This document shows, in pieces, positions 7,499 to 16,262 of a stretch of 39,469 bases of DNA. Source of the stretch: Proteiniphilum sp. UBA5384 (GTDB lineage Bacteria; Bacteroidota; Bacteroidia; Bacteroidales; Dysgonomonadaceae). The position numbers and the translations under genes are program-made. The notes below the pieces were generated by a model that did no database searches, was not told the origin of the DNA, and was given only the letters and a program-made list of their open reading frames with translations. The stretch covers positions 8,004 through 47,472 of the forward strand of contig NZ_DHOS01000032.1 in assembly GCF_002410825.1 (NCBI RefSeq), written 5' to 3'. Each line of letters opens with the position of its first letter. The stretch's first letter is position 1.

Positions 7499-8611
7499 TT
7501 ATTTTCTTAATAACATGGTAACTTTCAGACAAAGATCAAGAAAAATAATTTTCGCATTGCCATTCTGTTCAATCTGACGGTAAGCGAGCGAAAATTCCTC
7601 GTTCAGCGTTTCTATATTCTTTTCATTGATGAAAGGGGCAAATCGCTGGCCGAATTCCAACTCGTCATCATTCAGATAAATCATTTCCGGCTCATGGAGG
7701 TTACTCACAAAGTATTCCCTGAAGAGTCTCAACGAATAGAGCAGATAACTTTTCTGCATCTCCCGTCCAATTCCTGCAATCTCAGAGGCAATCTCTTTGA
7801 TGGCTTTAATTTTACCGGCAAAAGCGTTTCGCATCATCTGCCTGAACAAGTCGAAAAAATAGTCCGTATGTTCAGATGCCTGAATGATCTCGACCGCTTT
7901 AGTGAAACTACCGTTGGCTATATGTGCCGTAGAACAGGCTTTTTCAGGAGTCAATCCAAATTTTTGTTGCAATGCCACCACCATCTCCTCCTTTTCAATG
8001 GCACGGATATGCAATGGTTGACAGCGTGACCAGATAGTCTGCAGTACATTTTCCCTGTCCTCCGACACCAGCAGGAAAACGGTATGTTCAGGCGGTTCCT
8101 CTACTAGCTTCAATAACTTGTTGGCACACGCCTCATGCATCTTCTCCGGCAGCCACACGACCATAATCTTATAAGGCGCTTCATATACTTTGAGGTTGAG
8201 CTTACGGATAATCTCATCACTCTCTTTCGAATAGATAATTCCTTGTGCATTTTGCGCATCAATAAAGTTGAGCCAATTGTTCAGATTAAAATAATGATGT
8301 TCCGACAGGAATTCCCGCCATTCAGGCAGATATTGGTCGCTCACCTTCGATTTCACTACCGGAAATACAAAATGGAGGTCGGGATGTGCCAGTTTATCGA
8401 ATTTATGGCAAGAGGGACATTCGCCGCAAGCATCTTCAGATCCGCGATTACTGCAATTCAGATACCTTGCATAAGCAATTGCCAATGGTAATTTCCCCAC
8501 TCCCTCCGGACCGTAAAAGATACGGGCATGCGGAATAAGTCCCTGCTGTACCGAATTAATCAGGTGACCCTTTACGTCGTGAAGCCCTATTACATCGCGA
8601 AAATACATCAA
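7499..8611 (-). CDS. holB: DNA polymerase III delta-prime subunit
   Basis: Clamp-loader subunit that helps load the beta sliding clamp during replication. The 370-residue protein has the RFC-type AAA+ fold with a Walker-A-like GPEGVGK (34-40) and the zinc-binding cysteines of this family (C53, C62, C65, C68; CGECPSC). The later SRC-type segment (WSRCQ) contacts ATP in a neighbouring subunit. Its ATG overlaps the metF stop by four bases (8608-8611), indicating translational coupling. Downstream the ricT-like gene repeats the Bacillus holB-yaaT order. The length is slightly long but normal for Bacteroidota. Confidence 0.92.
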   Translation of the reverse strand: MMYFRDVIGLHDVKGHLINSVQQGLIPHARIFYGPEGVGKLPLAIAYARYLNCSNRGSEDACGECPSCHKFDKLAHPDLHFVFPVVKSKVSDQYLPEWREFLSEHHYFNLNNWLNFIDAQNAQGIIYSKESDEIIRKLNLKVYEAPYKIMVVWLPEKMHEACANKLLKLVEEPPEHTVFLLVSEDRENVLQTIWSRCQPLHIRAIEKEEMVVALQQKFGLTPEKACSTAHIANGSFTKAVEIIQASEHTDYFFDLFRQMMRNAFAGKIKAIKEIASEIAGIGREMQKSYLLYSLRLFREYFVSNLHEPEMIYLNDDELEFGQRFAPFINEKNIETLNEEFSLAYRQIEQNGNAKIIFLDLCLKVTMLLRK

Positions 8612-9558
8612 TATATCTCCCCGGCCACCCTATACACACTTTCGGTAGCCATCAACGAATAAAAATGAATACTGGGGACCTGATTACATATCAGTTCCTT
8701 ACATTGCCTAATACACCATTCTACACCCACCTCTTTGGCCTCTTCATCGTCCTTACATTTGCGAAGCGCTGTAGCCAGTTCTTCCGGAATATCGGTACGG
8801 AAAATACGGGGTAACACGGTAAGTTGATTTTTCAGATGGATCGGTTTGATTCCCGGAATGATAGGCACCTTAATTCCCGCTTCACGACAACGTTTTACGA
8901 AGTCAAAAAATTTGCTGTTATCAAAAAACATTTGCGTGACAAGGTATTCAGCCCCGTTATCCACCTTTATTTTGGTGTAGTATATCTCCGACTCCATATT
9001 GGGAGACTCTTCATGTTTCTCAGGATAACATGCCATCCCGTAAGAAAAAGGTTGTTCGGGTGCAGTGAAAGGAGAACCATCAAAAGTAATTCCTTTATTA
9101 AAATTATTCACCTGCGCCTGAAGACCGGTTGCATGCGAGTGACTATCCATTTTACGTTGTTCCGTATCCAGTTTTTTACTGTCGCCCCTAAGCAGTAACA
9201 GATCGGTAACCCCTAAAAAGGAGAGGTCAATCAAAGCATACTCGGTCTCCTCCTTTGAAAACCCTTGGGAGATGATATGAGGTATCGCTTTTATTCCATA
9301 TTTGTTCTGAATGGCAGCTGCGATAGCCACGGAACCAGGACGCCTCCGCACATTCACTTTGCGGTAAGTACCATTTTCATCTTCCTTATAGATGCTCTCA
9401 CTGTGGTGCGTAGTAATATTGATATATTTTGGATCGAACTCTTTCAGCCGGTCAATCGTATTGAATACCTGTTGAATGCTGTTTCCTTTTAATGGAGGCA
9501 GCAGCTCGAACGAAAAAGCAGTCTTTCCTGTATTGTTAATTAATTCCGAAATGCTCAT
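8608..9558 (-). CDS. metF: Methylenetetrahydrofolate reductase [NAD(P)H]
   Basis: Reduces 5,10-methylenetetrahydrofolate to 5-methyltetrahydrofolate, the methyl donor for methionine synthesis, with FAD as cofactor. The 316-residue protein is a full-length single-domain MetF barrel: FELLPPLKG near the N terminus, the ITTHHSE strand, LLLRGD at about residue 120, and the late VPIIPGIKPI segment. It lies 61 bases after rseP and overlaps holB by four bases. No SAM- or B12-type riboswitch is visible before it, so its expression is probably that of the housekeeping run. Confidence 0.94.
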   Translation of the reverse strand: MSISELINNTGKTAFSFELLPPLKGNSIQQVFNTIDRLKEFDPKYINITTHHSESIYKEDENGTYRKVNVRRRPGSVAIAAAIQNKYGIKAIPHIISQGFSKEETEYALIDLSFLGVTDLLLLRGDSKKLDTEQRKMDSHSHATGLQAQVNNFNKGITFDGSPFTAPEQPFSYGMACYPEKHEESPNMESEIYYTKIKVDNGAEYLVTQMFFDNSKFFDFVKRCREAGIKVPIIPGIKPIHLKNQLTVLPRIFRTDIPEELATALRKCKDDEEAKEVGVEWCIRQCKELICNQVPSIHFYSLMATESVYRVAGEIY

Positions 9559-9619
9559 CTTTAATTGATTTGTTAATCCCGATGAATCGGGACAAGTAGT
9601 AATGATGTGATGATGGCAA

Positions 9620-10942
9620 CTATTTAAAAATCTCTCTTACCACATCCATGCCGTTGGCATACAGCACCAGACCTAAAAGCAGGATCATCCCGGCAACCTG
9701 AGCGTACTCCATAAATTTCTCATTGGGTTTACGTCGTGTAATCACCTCATAGATGAGGAACATCACATGGCCGCCGTCAAGGGCAGGAATAGGCAGGATA
9801 TTCATAAAGGCAAGAATCACAGAAAGAAAGGCAGTCATCATCCAGAATTCCTGCCAGTTCCATTGCGCAGGGAAGAGGCTTCCAATTGCCCCGAATCCAC
9901 CTAAAGATGAGGCACCTGCTTTAGTGAACACATATTTAAACTGGGCTACATAATCTTTTAACGTCTGTATACCCAATCTAATCCCTGCAGGGAAAGATTC
10001 AAAGAAACCATATTTAACCGTAACGGTCTGATAAACCTGATATATCCTCATTGGGTAATACCCTAAAGTACCGGCCGAATCCACCTGTATCGATGTAGTC
10101 TGCAGCACTCCATCTCTATAATAATCCAATAAAATCTCCTGGTTACGGTTATTATCAAGGGCAGTTTTTAGATCACTTAAGGCCGGTGTGGCTATGCCGT
10201 TCACTCCCACAAGACTGTCCCCGGCAATTAGTCCCGCATGTGCAGCGGCGCTGCCCTCTACTGTTTCATATACCACTGCGGGAACCCGATAAGCGGCAAA
10301 ACCCTCTTTGTCTTTCAGCAGGTTTTCCATCAACCCGTCCTGCATGGTCAGCACTACTTCTTGTCCATTACGTAGTACAGTCACCTTTTCAGCATCTGCC
10401 ACATCAAGTAGCGTACGTACTCCAAAACGTTCCAGTTCCTTATTATCAGCCCTAAGCAAGACATCCCCGTCCTGAAATCCGGCCCGGTGTGCAGCCTGGC
10501 TGAATTCCATCCCCTGGGTCACGTTCTTCAAAGGCAGATAAGTATCGTTCCAGGTAAAGAGTACCATGGAGTAGATAAAGAATGCCAGCAGAAGATTGAA
10601 CAACACTCCGGCCACCATCACCATCAGTCGCTGCCCCGCAGGTTTGGAACGGAACTCCCACGGTTCCGCGGGCTTCGCAAGTTGTTCCCTGTCCATCGAC
10701 TCATCGATCATCCCCGCTATTTTCACGTAACCGCCCAGCGGCAACCAACCTATACCGTATTCCGTATAGCTGTTTTTAGGTTTATAGCGGAAGAGTGCAA
10801 ACCAGGGATCAAAGAAGAGATAGAATTTCTCCACCCTGATCTTGAACATCCTCGCAAAAATAAAATGCCCGAACTCATGGACTACCACCAGTATCGACAA
10901 ACTCAAAATGAGTTGTAATGCCTTAATAAAAAATGTCTCCAT
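9620..10942 (-). CDS. rseP: Site-2 intramembrane zinc protease RseP
   Basis: Inner-membrane metalloprotease that cleaves membrane-embedded substrates such as anti-sigma factors or signal-peptide remnants. The zinc motif HEFGH is at 22-26 in the first transmembrane segment, and the second catalytic region NILPIPALDGGH lies near residue 385, giving the Asp ligand. Between them is a periplasmic part with PDZ-like segments (the AGLIAGDSLVGVNG stretch is typical). Four membrane segments are expected across 440 residues. It follows dxr by 41 bases; the dxr-rseP order is common in bacteria and links isoprenoid and envelope functions. Which substrates it cuts here is unknown. Confidence 0.94.
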   Translation of the reverse strand: METFFIKALQLILSLSILVVVHEFGHFIFARMFKIRVEKFYLFFDPWFALFRYKPKNSYTEYGIGWLPLGGYVKIAGMIDESMDREQLAKPAEPWEFRSKPAGQRLMVMVAGVLFNLLLAFFIYSMVLFTWNDTYLPLKNVTQGMEFSQAAHRAGFQDGDVLLRADNKELERFGVRTLLDVADAEKVTVLRNGQEVVLTMQDGLMENLLKDKEGFAAYRVPAVVYETVEGSAAAHAGLIAGDSLVGVNGIATPALSDLKTALDNNRNQEILLDYYRDGVLQTTSIQVDSAGTLGYYPMRIYQVYQTVTVKYGFFESFPAGIRLGIQTLKDYVAQFKYVFTKAGASSLGGFGAIGSLFPAQWNWQEFWMMTAFLSVILAFMNILPIPALDGGHVMFLIYEVITRRKPNEKFMEYAQVAGMILLLGLVLYANGMDVVREIFK

Positions 10943-10983
10943 TTAGCTATCATTACACACACCAAGCCAGTGTGCTGTTTTTA

Positions 10984-12147
10984 TCAATTAGTAAATTCAA
11001 TTATTTGTTCTCTCGTTATTGCTCTTGCTTCGGCATCGCTCTCCAGATAGTCACTTAATGACGGGGACTGTACGAATGATGCTTTTTGCATGGTTTTTTC
11101 TATCAGACGGCTCATCCCCATATAACCTATTTTTTCCTGTAAGAACAACTCCACCGCTACTTCATTGGCAGCATTCAGTATACAGGGCATATTTCCTCCG
11201 GAAGCAATTGCCTCATACGCAAACAAAAGTCCGGGAAACCTATCCGTGTCTGGCGCTTCAAATGTAAGTTGCGAGAGTTCGAGAAAGTTCAGGGGCCTGA
11301 CACACGAACTCAACCTTTCCGGATAAGAAAAAGCATACTGGATAGGCATCCGCATGTCCGGCTCTCCCAATTGGGCTATCACAGAGCGGTCTTCAAACTG
11401 CACCATAGAATGAACAATTGATTGGGGATGCACCAATATTTCTATCTGTGAAGGTTCTACGCCAAATAACCACTTCGCCTCGATCATTTCCAGACCTTTA
11501 TTGATCAGCGTGGAAGAATCAATAGTTACTTTTTCACCCATTCTCCAGTTGGGATGAGCCAACGCCTCTTTCCGGGTTACATATTGCAATTGTTCTTTCG
11601 ACCACAAGCGAAAAGGACCACCCGAAGCAGTCAACAATATCTTTTCGATTTTGTTGCTCCCTTCTCCGTTCAGGCACTGAAAGATAGCAGAATGTTCCGA
11701 ATCAACCGGAAGAATGGGAGTTCTATGTTTCAATGCCAGCGAAGTGATCAACTCACCCGCCACTACCAATGTCTCCTTATTAGCCAGAGCGATGGTTTTC
11801 CCCGCTTTTATCGCATTGATTGTCGGCTGCAGACCGGAAAAACCCACCATCGCTGTAAGTACCATATCGATCGACTCATCCTGCACCACCTGTTCAATCG
11901 CCTTGCTTCCACACCATACCTTGACAGGCTGATCGCTTAATGCAAGCTTTAATTGCTCATATTTCAATTCGTTGGCAATCACCACTACTTCCGGCTGGTA
12001 AATGCGTGCCTGCTCGGTCAGCAATTCCACCCGGTTATTCGCCACCAAGGCATACACTCCAAACCGGTCGGGATGGCGTGAGATAACCTCTAGGGCCTGG
12101 GTACCTATTGAACCGGTAGAGCCTAAAATAGCGATATTTCTTTTCAT
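10984..12147 (-). CDS. dxr: 1-deoxy-D-xylulose 5-phosphate reductoisomerase
   Basis: Converts 1-deoxy-D-xylulose 5-phosphate to 2-C-methyl-D-erythritol 4-phosphate with NADPH, the committing step of the MEP isoprenoid pathway. The NADPH loop GSTGSIG is at 9-15, and the conserved VDSEHSAIFQ and ASGGPFR segments carrying metal and substrate contacts are present. The frame runs back to a TTG at 12165, but the ATG at 12147 (MKRNIAILG) gives the normal 387-residue enzyme and starts seven bases after the rimM stop. Confidence 0.96.
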   Translation of the reverse strand: MKRNIAILGSTGSIGTQALEVISRHPDRFGVYALVANNRVELLTEQARIYQPEVVVIANELKYEQLKLALSDQPVKVWCGSKAIEQVVQDESIDMVLTAMVGFSGLQPTINAIKAGKTIALANKETLVVAGELITSLALKHRTPILPVDSEHSAIFQCLNGEGSNKIEKILLTASGGPFRLWSKEQLQYVTRKEALAHPNWRMGEKVTIDSSTLINKGLEMIEAKWLFGVEPSQIEILVHPQSIVHSMVQFEDRSVIAQLGEPDMRMPIQYAFSYPERLSSCVRPLNFLELSQLTFEAPDTDRFPGLLFAYEAIASGGNMPCILNAANEVAVELFLQEKIGYMGMSRLIEKTMQKASFVQSPSLSDYLESDAEARAITREQIIEFTN

Positions 12148-12154
12148 ATTTGTT

Positions 12155-12676
12155 TCACTCTTCAATCAACCCTTCAGGAAGATACATCTCTATCAGGTTG
12201 TTCTCCTCATCGATTGCTGCAATAAAATCTTCAACAGCAGGGATCAGAAGTTCTTCATCTTCGTTTCTCACAACAAAGAGCACATTCATTGTGGAATCGT
12301 CCACCTCTTCTATCACCCCCAACCGCTTTCCATACTGGTCAATCACAGAAAATCCCGTAAAGTATTCCCAGTCCGACGTCGCGGATTCACCGGAAGACCT
12401 AACCAATTCACGTGGAAGAAAAATAGCTATATTGACATATCGTGCAGCGGTTTTCTCATCGTCAACATCCTCGAATTTCACGCGGCCGGTCACCTCAGTT
12501 GTATAAGTGAATTCCTCTACAAAAAAAGGTACGGGAATCCCTTCAATTTCCAGAAAATAATATTCTGTTTCAATATCGGCATACTCCTCCTTTCGGAAGC
12601 GAATAATAATTTCGCCCTTTATTCCATAAGGTTTCTGTGTACTTCCAACCTGGAGGATATCTTTCCGGGAGATCAC
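12155..12676 (-). CDS. rimM: Ribosome maturation factor RimM
   Basis: Assists assembly of the 30S head domain and binds ribosomal protein S19. At 173 residues it has the usual two parts: an N-terminal barrel starting GSTQKPYGIKGEI, the RimM signature, and a C-terminal PRC barrel (residues about 95-170). Translation must begin at the GTG at 12676, because a stop (the TAA of the preceding DUF4290 gene) lies in frame directly upstream and no ATG is near. Gaps of six bases before and seven after indicate a tightly packed operon. Confidence 0.93.
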   Translation of the reverse strand: MISRKDILQVGSTQKPYGIKGEIIIRFRKEEYADIETEYYFLEIEGIPVPFFVEEFTYTTEVTGRVKFEDVDDEKTAARYVNIAIFLPRELVRSSGESATSDWEYFTGFSVIDQYGKRLGVIEEVDDSTMNVLFVVRNEDEELLIPAVEDFIAAIDEENNLIEMYLPEGLIEE

Positions 12677-12682
12677 TTTGCG

Positions 12683-13276
12683 TTATTTTCTACGTTGATA
12701 CTTGATATTTTTCAACTTATCACGACTGGCATTCACTTTCACCTCGGGAATAGCATATTCTTCGGCCTCAATCTTTATCTTTCCCTCCGACAGCGCATAC
12801 AAATCATGAAATATTTTCTGATCGTCTACCTCCTTGTTCCATTGAGAATAAGATCTCTTCATCTGGCTGAGCAATAACTTCACCAGATAGTCTCTCTTGT
12901 CGCCTTCCTCCATATTGGCAGCAATCTTGATCATCCGTTCCATGATTTTGCCATAGTGGCGATATTGCATTGTTGGGCGGCTGTAATCGAGATGCCCGGG
13001 AGGTGTGTTCAACTCCTCACGTGTGATTATCTCATAGGGATACTCTATATCGAGTTTAAAATCAGACATAATGGCCAGATGATCCCACAGAAGATGTTTG
13101 AAGTTGTTGACATCACGAAGATGGGGAAACATACTTCCCATAATATCAATAACAGTATAGGCACATTTTTTGCGTTCTTCCGGATCTTCAATGCCCACAC
13201 AGTGATCTACCATATTCTGGATATTACGTCCGTATTCCGGCAATGCCAGTTTTTTCAATTGTGTATTGTATTGCAT
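12683..13276 (-). CDS. DUF4290 family protein
   Basis: A 197-residue cytoplasmic protein of the Bacteroidota-specific DUF4290 family. It has no signal peptide or membrane segment and is mostly helical, with an N terminus MQYNTQLKKLALPEYGRN characteristic of the family and a strongly basic end. Function is unknown. Its placement directly before rimM and dxr, six bases apart, suggests co-transcription and perhaps a housekeeping or ribosome-related role, but that is inference from position only. Confidence 0.85.
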   Translation of the reverse strand: MQYNTQLKKLALPEYGRNIQNMVDHCVGIEDPEERKKCAYTVIDIMGSMFPHLRDVNNFKHLLWDHLAIMSDFKLDIEYPYEIITREELNTPPGHLDYSRPTMQYRHYGKIMERMIKIAANMEEGDKRDYLVKLLLSQMKRSYSQWNKEVDDQKIFHDLYALSEGKIKIEAEEYAIPEVKVNASRDKLKNIKYQRRK

Positions 13277-13319
13277 ACTATATTGTTGTTCAATTGTTAC
13301 TCAAATTCATAATGTAAAT

Positions 13320-14267
13320 TTACCTAAGTTTCAGCACATCACCCTCTTCAGGGATATATTCATATTTTTTCTTATTGAGCCGATACAGGTTGCGCAACTG
13401 GATACCGTATCTCTGGGAAATACTATACATCGACTCTCCCACTTGTACCGTATGAAAATCATATGGCTTATCGGCGCGTTTTTTCTTCTTTTCAAAATAG
13501 ACGATATCACCCTCACTCAGAGGGAAATCTTCGGGAACTTCATTGAATTTCAATAAATCCTTTTCTTTGAAACCGAATTCCCTGGCAATACTTGCAAATG
13601 TATCCCCCTCCACCGCAATCACATAAACCAATCCATGCGTGAGATATGGTTGGTGAGTCCATGTTACCTGCGCCACCTGTCTTTCGCGTTCCTTTTCACG
13701 CTCCTTACGGCTTACTCCTTTGCGGTACTTTTTATCGTCGAAGCGATACAATTCATAATCTTCTATCAGTTTGATCAACTTATTAGCGTAAGCCCTGTCA
13801 GTTGCATATCCCGATTTCTGCAGCCCTCGTGCCCATCCCTTGTAATCAGTGATGGATAGTCTGAACAAGCTACTGTATCGACTGCTGTTTACAAGAAATT
13901 CAGAATGATCCTGATAAGAGTCCTCCACGCTTTTGTATTTCCTGAAACAGTCATTGGGACCATCATCTGCAGCATATACCGTTCCTCCTCTCCACCCGCG
14001 ATGGCATTTGATTCCAAAGTGGTTGTTGGAACGTCGGGCCAGATCACTCATCCCGGCCCCCGACTCCAGGATTCCCTGTGCCAAGGTAATAGAAGCCGGT
14101 ATTTTATATTTCTCCATATGTGCAACTGCCAGATCGCTGTATTTACGAATGTAATTCTCATATGTACTCAACCTGTTCTGCCCTGATAACCGGAAGGGCA
14201 GAAATAAAAAAGTAAAAACAGTAGAGAACAATAAAATATATCTATATTTGCGAAATAAATGCTGCAT
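13320..14267 (-). CDS. Secreted glucosaminidase with two LysM domains
   Basis: Peptidoglycan-cleaving enzyme, probably an N-acetylglucosaminidase for wall remodelling. From the ATG at 14267 the 315-residue protein has a hydrophobic signal segment (about 10-29), a glucosaminidase (FlgJ-like) domain at about 35-180 with candidate catalytic Glu68 in LAQGILESG, then a charged linker rich in Lys, Arg and Glu, and two LysM modules (about 208-250 and 268-312) for glycan binding. A longer start at 14291 would cover the promoter box at 14291-14298, so the shorter form is preferred. The start codon is one base from that of the divergent cytidine deaminase. It is 43 bases ahead of DUF4290. Confidence 0.9.
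   Translation of the reverse strand: MQHLFRKYRYILLFSTVFTFLFLPFRLSGQNRLSTYENYIRKYSDLAVAHMEKYKIPASITLAQGILESGAGMSDLARRSNNHFGIKCHRGWRGGTVYAADDGPNDCFRKYKSVEDSYQDHSEFLVNSSRYSSLFRLSITDYKGWARGLQKSGYATDRAYANKLIKLIEDYELYRFDDKKYRKGVSRKEREKERERQVAQVTWTHQPYLTHGLVYVIAVEGDTFASIAREFGFKEKDLLKFNEVPEDFPLSEGDIVYFEKKKKRADKPYDFHTVQVGESMYSISQRYGIQLRNLYRLNKKKYEYIPEEGDVLKLR
14243..14250 (+). promoter_or_regulatory. -7 box (TATATTTG) of cdd inside the glucosaminidase gene
   Basis: TATATTTG matches TAnnTTTG and ends 18 bases before the cdd ATG. It lies in the signal-peptide codons of the divergent glucosaminidase gene. No clear TTTG -33 box is present. Confidence 0.5.
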
Positions 14268-14268
14268 T

Positions 14269-14748
14269 ATGAAAGAAATCAATTTGACCACAAAGATAGC
14301 TGTTTATCCGTTAGAGGAATGCTCCGAGACGGAAAAAAAGTTAATAGAGGCCGCAAAACAGTCCACAAAAAAAGCCTACGCTCCCTATTCGGGGTTTAAG
14401 GTGGGTGCTGCGGTGCTGCTCGAAAACGGAGAAATCATCTCCGCCAACAACCAGGAAAATGCGGCCTATCCTTCAGGATTATGCGCTGAAAGAACCGCCG
14501 TTTTCTTTGCCAATGCCTCTCATCCCGACCAATGTATAATGGCTATTGCCGTCGCTGCCTGGCACAACGGCCGGTTCACCGATGATGTAATCACTCCCTG
14601 CGGTGGATGCAGGCAAGTGCTGCTTGAGACCGAAAATCGGTTCAATGCTCCCATGAAAATATTAATGTATGGCAATGAATCCGTTTATATATTGGAGAGT
14701 GCCAAAGACCTTTTGCCGCTTAGTTTTGGGGATGGGATGTTAAAATGA
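14269..14748 (+). CDS. cdd: Cytidine deaminase
   Basis: Hydrolyses cytidine and deoxycytidine to uridine and deoxyuridine for pyrimidine salvage. The 159-residue protein carries the zinc-site motifs CAE (72-74; Glu74 is the proton shuttle) and PCGGC (C111 and C114), plus the NNQENAAYPSG stretch that binds the nucleoside, so it is the tetrameric, short-type enzyme. The ATG at 14269 is chosen over a TTG at 14248 because the latter lies inside the -7 box. It is divergent from the glucosaminidase gene and its end overlaps the convergent lipoprotein gene by nine bases. Confidence 0.95.
   Translation: MKEINLTTKIAVYPLEECSETEKKLIEAAKQSTKKAYAPYSGFKVGAAVLLENGEIISANNQENAAYPSGLCAERTAVFFANASHPDQCIMAIAVAAWHNGRFTDDVITPCGGCRQVLLETENRFNAPMKILMYGNESVYILESAKDLLPLSFGDGMLK
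14291..14298 (-). promoter_or_regulatory. -7 box (TATCTTTG) of the glucosaminidase inside cdd
   Basis: The minus strand reads TATCTTTG, a TAnnTTTG match, 23 bases before the glucosaminidase ATG and within codons 8-10 of cdd. Together with the box at 14243 this places each gene's promoter in the other's coding sequence. Confidence 0.5.
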
Positions 14749-15237
14749 CGCCTCATAGAGTGTCACCAGATACCATTTTTCATCGATCAACGTAAAATAA
14801 TAATCGGCATAAATACCGTTATTGATACCGCGGATCTCTACCACGGCCGTATCATTCTTATAGCGCACCCCTTGATAATACTGATCGTAAGGGCGTGTAA
14901 GATAAGTACTGTCATACGTCAGGTCGAGGAGTTCCCATTCATACCGGTCGATTGTCTCCTCTGTAGGAGCCATTCCTTCATGTTCCGTATCAGGGATGAT
15001 TACTGCGATAGGAAATTTAATACGGTTTAATTGAAAAGATTCCTGGGTACTGAATCTTCGAATAAACTGATCGAAATTCTCCTTCCCGGAGAAAGTATCC
15101 AGTTCACTGCCCGCCTGCCCTGTCTCAGTTGCCGTCTTTCCCTTACCGTTCATACGCCCTTTCTTTTCTGAACCCGATGTACAGGAGAAAAGAACCAAGG
15201 CAAACAGACAAAAAAGAATACAATGCGGAATCTTCAT
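14740..15237 (-). CDS. Lipoprotein, DUF4348-like
   Basis: A 165-residue lipoprotein: MKIPHCILFCLFALVLFSC gives a signal peptide with lipobox LFSC and lipidation at Cys19, followed by a Lys/Gly-rich linker (about 20-45). The globular part contains FDQFIRRFSTQESFQLNRIKF and ends in a strand-rich section (YYFTLIDEKWYLVTLYE), resembling DUF4348 proteins of Bacteroidales; this assignment is from memory and moderately sure. No function is known. It ends nine bases inside cdd, tail to tail, and is divergent from the DUF4922 gene, sharing a promoter region with it. Confidence 0.8.
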   Translation of the reverse strand: MKIPHCILFCLFALVLFSCTSGSEKKGRMNGKGKTATETGQAGSELDTFSGKENFDQFIRRFSTQESFQLNRIKFPIAVIIPDTEHEGMAPTEETIDRYEWELLDLTYDSTYLTRPYDQYYQGVRYKNDTAVVEIRGINNGIYADYYFTLIDEKWYLVTLYEASF

Positions 15238-15296
15238 TGCTAAACAAACACTTAATTGATCTGGATCAAATTTTCAACAGTCTATTATTTATTATA

Positions 15297-15304
15297 CAAA
15301 GGTA
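15297..15304 (-). promoter_or_regulatory. -7 box (TACCTTTG) of the DUF4348-like lipoprotein
   Basis: TACCTTTG on the minus strand matches TAnnTTTG; the start codon at 15237 follows about 60 bases later. It is 24 bases from the oppositely directed box at 15329-15336, so the two promoters overlap. Confidence 0.55.
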
Positions 15305-15328
15305 CAAAAAAAGTTGATAAAATATACT

Positions 15329-15336
15329 TATCTTTG
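15329..15336 (+). promoter_or_regulatory. -7 box (TATCTTTG) of the DUF4922 gene
   Basis: TATCTTTG matches TAnnTTTG and is 23 bases upstream of the ATG at 15360. Its upstream half overlaps the promoter of the divergent lipoprotein gene. Confidence 0.6.
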
Positions 15337-15359
15337 CTTTTATAAAAAATCGATACTGG

Positions 15360-16202
15360 ATGGATCTTCAAACAGAAATAAGCCATTTGTTTTCCGCACA
15401 ACAAAATGATTGGGAGCAATTAAACAAAGGCATTCGACAGTTGGATGGCATACGCGAAAAGGAATTTACATGGGGAGGCGATTACCGGGTGAGAATACAA
15501 TTCAATCCGGCACGAATGAGTTCAACCTCAGCAGCTATCACCAAGGAGGACATTGAAAAGCGCCCCTGCTTTCTCTGTGAAATCAACCGTCCTTCACAGC
15601 AAAGGGGAATTCCCCTTCTGGAGAAATACACTATTCTCTGCAATCCGTATCCCATTCTGCGAAATCATCTCACCATTCCCATTCATTCGCATGTACCACA
15701 ACGTATTCGTCAGAAAACGGGCGACATGCTAACATTGGCCGAACAGCTCCCTGATTATCTGATTTTCTATAATGGTCCGAAATGCGGTGCATCGGCTCCA
15801 GACCATTTCCATCTGCAGGCCGGACTTAAACATCCTTTACTCATGCAGGGAGACAATGAACTTCGTTCATGCCTTCAGATCGAAAGCACTGATAAAAATG
15901 AGGTACAGCAATTATTTGAGGATATTTACCAATACCTGCATCATCTCCAGCCTGAAGAAGAGGAGCCGATGATGAACCTAATCGCTTTCACAGAAGAGAA
16001 CAGATACCAACTCCATATCTTCCCTCGCAAAGCACACCGTCCGGGACATTATTATGAGAAAGGGACAAAACAGTTGCTTATCAGTCCGGGGGCGCTGGAT
16101 ATGGCCGGATTGATAATCAGCGTGAGGGAAGAAGATTTTGAGAAAATCACTAAACAAGATATTGAAGATATTTATTCACAAGTCTCAATGCCGATTATTT
16201 GA
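15360..16202 (+). CDS. DUF4922 protein, HIT/nucleotidyl-phosphorylase-like
   Basis: A 280-residue cytoplasmic protein of the DUF4922 family. It has a CFLC pair (70-73) followed by an extended region and DHFHLQAG (148-155), where the H-x-H pair at 149 and 151 resembles the active site of HIT-superfamily nucleotide hydrolases, ATP adenylyltransferases and GDP-L-galactose phosphorylase. I infer a nucleotidyl transfer or phosphorolysis reaction, substrate unknown. The CxxC could bind zinc, as in GalT-type relatives. It is the first gene of a rightward group, with its own promoter, and serB follows after 60 bases. Complete and unremarkable in length. Confidence 0.83.
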   Translation: MDLQTEISHLFSAQQNDWEQLNKGIRQLDGIREKEFTWGGDYRVRIQFNPARMSSTSAAITKEDIEKRPCFLCEINRPSQQRGIPLLEKYTILCNPYPILRNHLTIPIHSHVPQRIRQKTGDMLTLAEQLPDYLIFYNGPKCGASAPDHFHLQAGLKHPLLMQGDNELRSCLQIESTDKNEVQQLFEDIYQYLHHLQPEEEEPMMNLIAFTEENRYQLHIFPRKAHRPGHYYEKGTKQLLISPGALDMAGLIISVREEDFEKITKQDIEDIYSQVSMPII

Positions 16203-16262
16203 ATAGAAATAATCGGCGACAGACGCTGACGCAGTAATGAGACAAAAAAATTTATCGTGATA

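Noticed and set aside
9578..9591. CCCGAT-GA-ATCGGG inverted repeat between rseP and metF
   Set aside because: Stem is short with no U-run and sits inside an operon; I cannot call it a terminator or a named repeat.
12165..12165. TTG start for dxr, and similar upstream non-ATG starts for sucC, sucD and vorB
   Set aside because: In each case an ATG a few codons downstream gives the known family start and avoids an unrelated leader.
12002..12877. A 291-codon open frame on the plus strand
   Set aside because: It lies antisense to dxr, rimM and DUF4290, has no family resemblance, and crosses three well-supported genes.
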